Shown here: positions 62,252-64,000 of the stretch, in pieces | How the letters are laid out: each line of letters begins with the position of its first letter | Numbering within the stretch: the first letter of the stretch is position 1 | Origin: Sulfitobacter maritimus | GTDB taxonomy: Bacteria > Pseudomonadota > Alphaproteobacteria > Rhodobacterales > Rhodobacteraceae | Length of the DNA stretch: 64,000 bases | Reading direction: 5' to 3' | Assembly: GCF_013346665.1 (NCBI RefSeq) | Contig: NZ_JABVBB010000021.1 | Coordinates: 744,001 to 808,000, forward strand | The notes under the pieces: model-generated | The model's input: only the letters and a program-made list of their open reading frames with translations | Databases searched by the model: none | Told to the model about the DNA's origin: nothing | Program-made: the position numbers and the translations under genes

Positions 62252-62797
62252 CTAACGTCTGACTTGCAGCGCGCCTATATCATAGCCGTTGAAGTCCAAA
62301 ATCTCCCGCGCCGCCGCAATACGGTCTGCGCCGCCGGTCATCTGCCGGTCAAGAATCCAGCCATAGCGCCCGTCCGGCGCGCCAACCACCGCGGTCCGGA
62401 ACCCTTCGTCAACCCAAAGCACCCAAAGCGCGCGTTCGGCCCCGTCCGCCGCCGCGCGGAGCGTATAGCGTCCCGGTCCCTGTTCTGTCGCCTCCCATTG
62501 GTCGCGCCGATCCGAACAGGTCCCGGCGGCGTCGCATGACTGTCGATGCTCCACAAAGGTCGGCCCCTGTGGCGCGAAACTGACCGCGCGGAGGTCGCCG
62601 TCGCCCGGAAAGGCCGCACGAACCTGCCAGTCGCCGGCAAAACGCGCCGCATCATAGCGGCTCGTTGCACCGATCAAGACTTCGGGGTCACGAAACCCCG
62701 CCTCCGGTGGGGGCGTGGCGCTATTACAAGCGACCAATCCGCCAAGCAAGAACGCGGCCAGCGTCAGCCGGGCGTTTTGCCGCCACAACCGCCCCAT
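62252..62797 (-). CDS. Lipocalin-like lipoprotein
   Basis: 181 residues from MGRLWRQ. Lipobox LGGLVAC with Cys near residue 24. Lipocalin GxW motif region RYDAARFAGDWQVRAAF and a later strand with RYGWILDRQM, as in Blc-type outer membrane lipocalins. Two more Cys (QSCDAAGTCSD) are close enough for a disulfide. The ATG overlaps the reductase stop (TGATG). Confidence 0.83.
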   Translation of the reverse strand: MGRLWRQNARLTLAAFLLGGLVACNSATPPPEAGFRDPEVLIGATSRYDAARFAGDWQVRAAFPGDGDLRAVSFAPQGPTFVEHRQSCDAAGTCSDRRDQWEATEQGPGRYTLRAAADGAERALWVLWVDEGFRTAVVGAPDGRYGWILDRQMTGGADRIAAAREILDFNGYDIGALQVRR

Positions 62798-63840
62798 CAA
62801 AAGGGCATCGGGTGGGCTTTATGCACCCTGTCGAGATCGGTCATGACCTCATCGCTCAATGTCAATTCCGCCGCGCCCAGCGCAACCTCCAACTGCTCAA
62901 GACTGGTCGCCCCAAAGATGACTGACCCCATGAAGGGCCGTGTGTCGCACCACGCGAGCGCCATCTGTACGGGGTTCAAGCCATGTTTCTCGGCTACTTC
63001 GAGATAGGCCGCCACCGCGTCAAACGCACGCGTGGTGACGCGGCCGCCAAGGTCTTCATTGATCGAGAGGCGCGAGCCTTGCGGCACCTTGCCACCCTGA
63101 TACTTGCCCGAGAGCAACCCAGTCGCCAGCGGTGAAAAGGCCAGCATATCAATCTGTTCATTGATGCAAGTCTCTGCCACATCGGTATCGGCCAAACGGC
63201 ACATTAGCGAATATTCGTTCTGCACCGAAATCGGGCGCGGCCCTCCAGTGCGCTCGGCCACAGCGGCCCATTGTGTCAGCCCCCAAGCGCTTTCGTTGCT
63301 CAAACCGAAGGCTCGGATGGTGCCACGCTCGACCTCGCGTTGCAGCGCTCCGAGCGCGTCTTCCATATGCGCGATGGTCTCGGCGCGGTTCTGCCCGGAC
63401 GGATCAAACTCCCAGTTCTTGCGGAACATATAGCTGCCCCGGTTGGGCCAGTGGAATTGGTAAAGGTCGATGTAATCTGTCTGCAACCGCTTGAGCGATC
63501 CCTCGATCGCTTCGGGGATGGTTTTAGAAGATATTGGTGCACCGTTGCGGGCATGCTGCATCCCTTCGCCGGAATGTTTGCTGGCCAGCACCACCTCATC
63601 GCGGCGTTTGCCGCGGGCAAACCATTGACCGATGATCTCTTCGCTCCGGCCCACGGTTTCGGCGCTGATGGGGTTTACCGGATACATCTCGGCGGTGTCG
63701 ATAAAGTTGATCCCAGCCGCCAGCGCGCGGTCGATCTGCGCATGACCTTCTTCGGCCGTGTTTTGGGTGCCCCATGTCATGGAACCTAAACAGAAATGCG
63801 AGACTTCGATGTCGCTGCTGCCAAGTTTCTTCATCTTCAT
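62797..63840 (-). CDS. Aldo/keto reductase (Tas-like)
   Basis: 347 residues. (alpha/beta)8 barrel with catalytic Asp and Tyr in FIDTAEMYPV, Lys in VVLASKHSG and His in YQFHWPNRG. NADP-binding end VIFGATSLEQLEVALGAAEL. Matches Tas/YghZ-like reductases. Coupled with the lipocalin gene. The last 160 bases of the window lie upstream and hold its promoter only. Confidence 0.92.
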   Translation of the reverse strand: MKMKKLGSSDIEVSHFCLGSMTWGTQNTAEEGHAQIDRALAAGINFIDTAEMYPVNPISAETVGRSEEIIGQWFARGKRRDEVVLASKHSGEGMQHARNGAPISSKTIPEAIEGSLKRLQTDYIDLYQFHWPNRGSYMFRKNWEFDPSGQNRAETIAHMEDALGALQREVERGTIRAFGLSNESAWGLTQWAAVAERTGGPRPISVQNEYSLMCRLADTDVAETCINEQIDMLAFSPLATGLLSGKYQGGKVPQGSRLSINEDLGGRVTTRAFDAVAAYLEVAEKHGLNPVQMALAWCDTRPFMGSVIFGATSLEQLEVALGAAELTLSDEVMTDLDRVHKAHPMPF

Positions 63841-64000
63841 GCCCGGGTTCCTTGCTTGTGATTTGTCCGCAACCTAGCCGCCTGCTGCGCCTTCGCAAGG
63901 GCAATCGCCAGCCACTCTTTGCCCAGTCTGCGCAAAAGAGCGGATCACCTGTATTCGCACTTCCGTTCGTCCTGCAATCGGACCAATGTGCGCTCATGCG

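Overview
The window is a contiguous stretch of core chromosome from a Rhodobacterales alphaproteobacterium, most likely of the Roseobacter group (Sulfitobacter-like). Pointers are the order carD, fdxA, S4 protein, SUV3-like helicase; the nrdR/ribD/ribE/ribB/ribH/nusB set; DUF6476, DUF6324 and MmcB proteins; and a tRNA-His without an encoded G-1 and with A73. That assignment rests on recognised families and gene order, not on a database search. No insertion sequence, prophage, CRISPR array, rRNA or replication origin was seen.

Layout. 1-11 kb: the 3' part of an O-acetylhomoserine sulfhydrylase, a SIMPL-domain periplasmic protein, a large bitopic protein that looks like a GspL/PilM and GspC/PilP fusion, hppD with a divergent Lrp regulator, a CPA2 antiporter, divergent cobT/cobS and carD. 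11-21.5 kb: fdxA, an Hsp15-like S4 protein, a SUV3-like helicase, a TPR protein, SCP2, PldB, a DNA exonuclease/ATP-dependent ligase pair and pepF. 21.5-26.1 kb is the most regulatory part: an RsbQ-like hydrolase next to a PAS-HWE histidine kinase, a DksA/TraR zinc finger protein, an unknown protein, a Cys-phosphatase and a GntR regulator with matching palindromes. 26-36.5 kb: rpoH, a pseudouridine synthase, suhB, an oxidoreductase, metR/metF, a thioesterase, tRNA-His, mmcB, and a coiled-coil membrane protein with a ClpP-fold membrane protein. 36.6-36.8 kb holds a structured RNA that may be 6S RNA.

36.8-46 kb carries the riboflavin genes on the minus strand, split by three plus-strand capsule genes (kpsS, a Wza/KpsD-type exporter lipoprotein, kpsC). 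The RibB protein has a C-terminal GTP cyclohydrolase II-like domain without the zinc cysteines. 46-54.4 kb: an SDR, YjbQ, two tandem secreted paralogues, rpoD, dnaG and a glutamate dehydrogenase. 54.7-57.2 kb: three overlapping TadG/TadE-type genes without the rest of a tad locus. 57.2-60 kb: an ECF sigma factor, a likely anti-sigma factor, a CpxP/Spy-like protein and an EF-hand protein. 60-64 kb: DUF983, a Nudix hydrolase, an EamA transporter, a lipocalin lipoprotein and an aldo/keto reductase.

Most genes are housekeeping and tightly packed, with many 4-5 bp stop/start overlaps. The features most worth testing are the GspL/GspC-like fusion, the RsbQ-PAS-HWE pair, the GntR operator pair, the candidate 6S RNA and the capsule module inside the riboflavin cluster.
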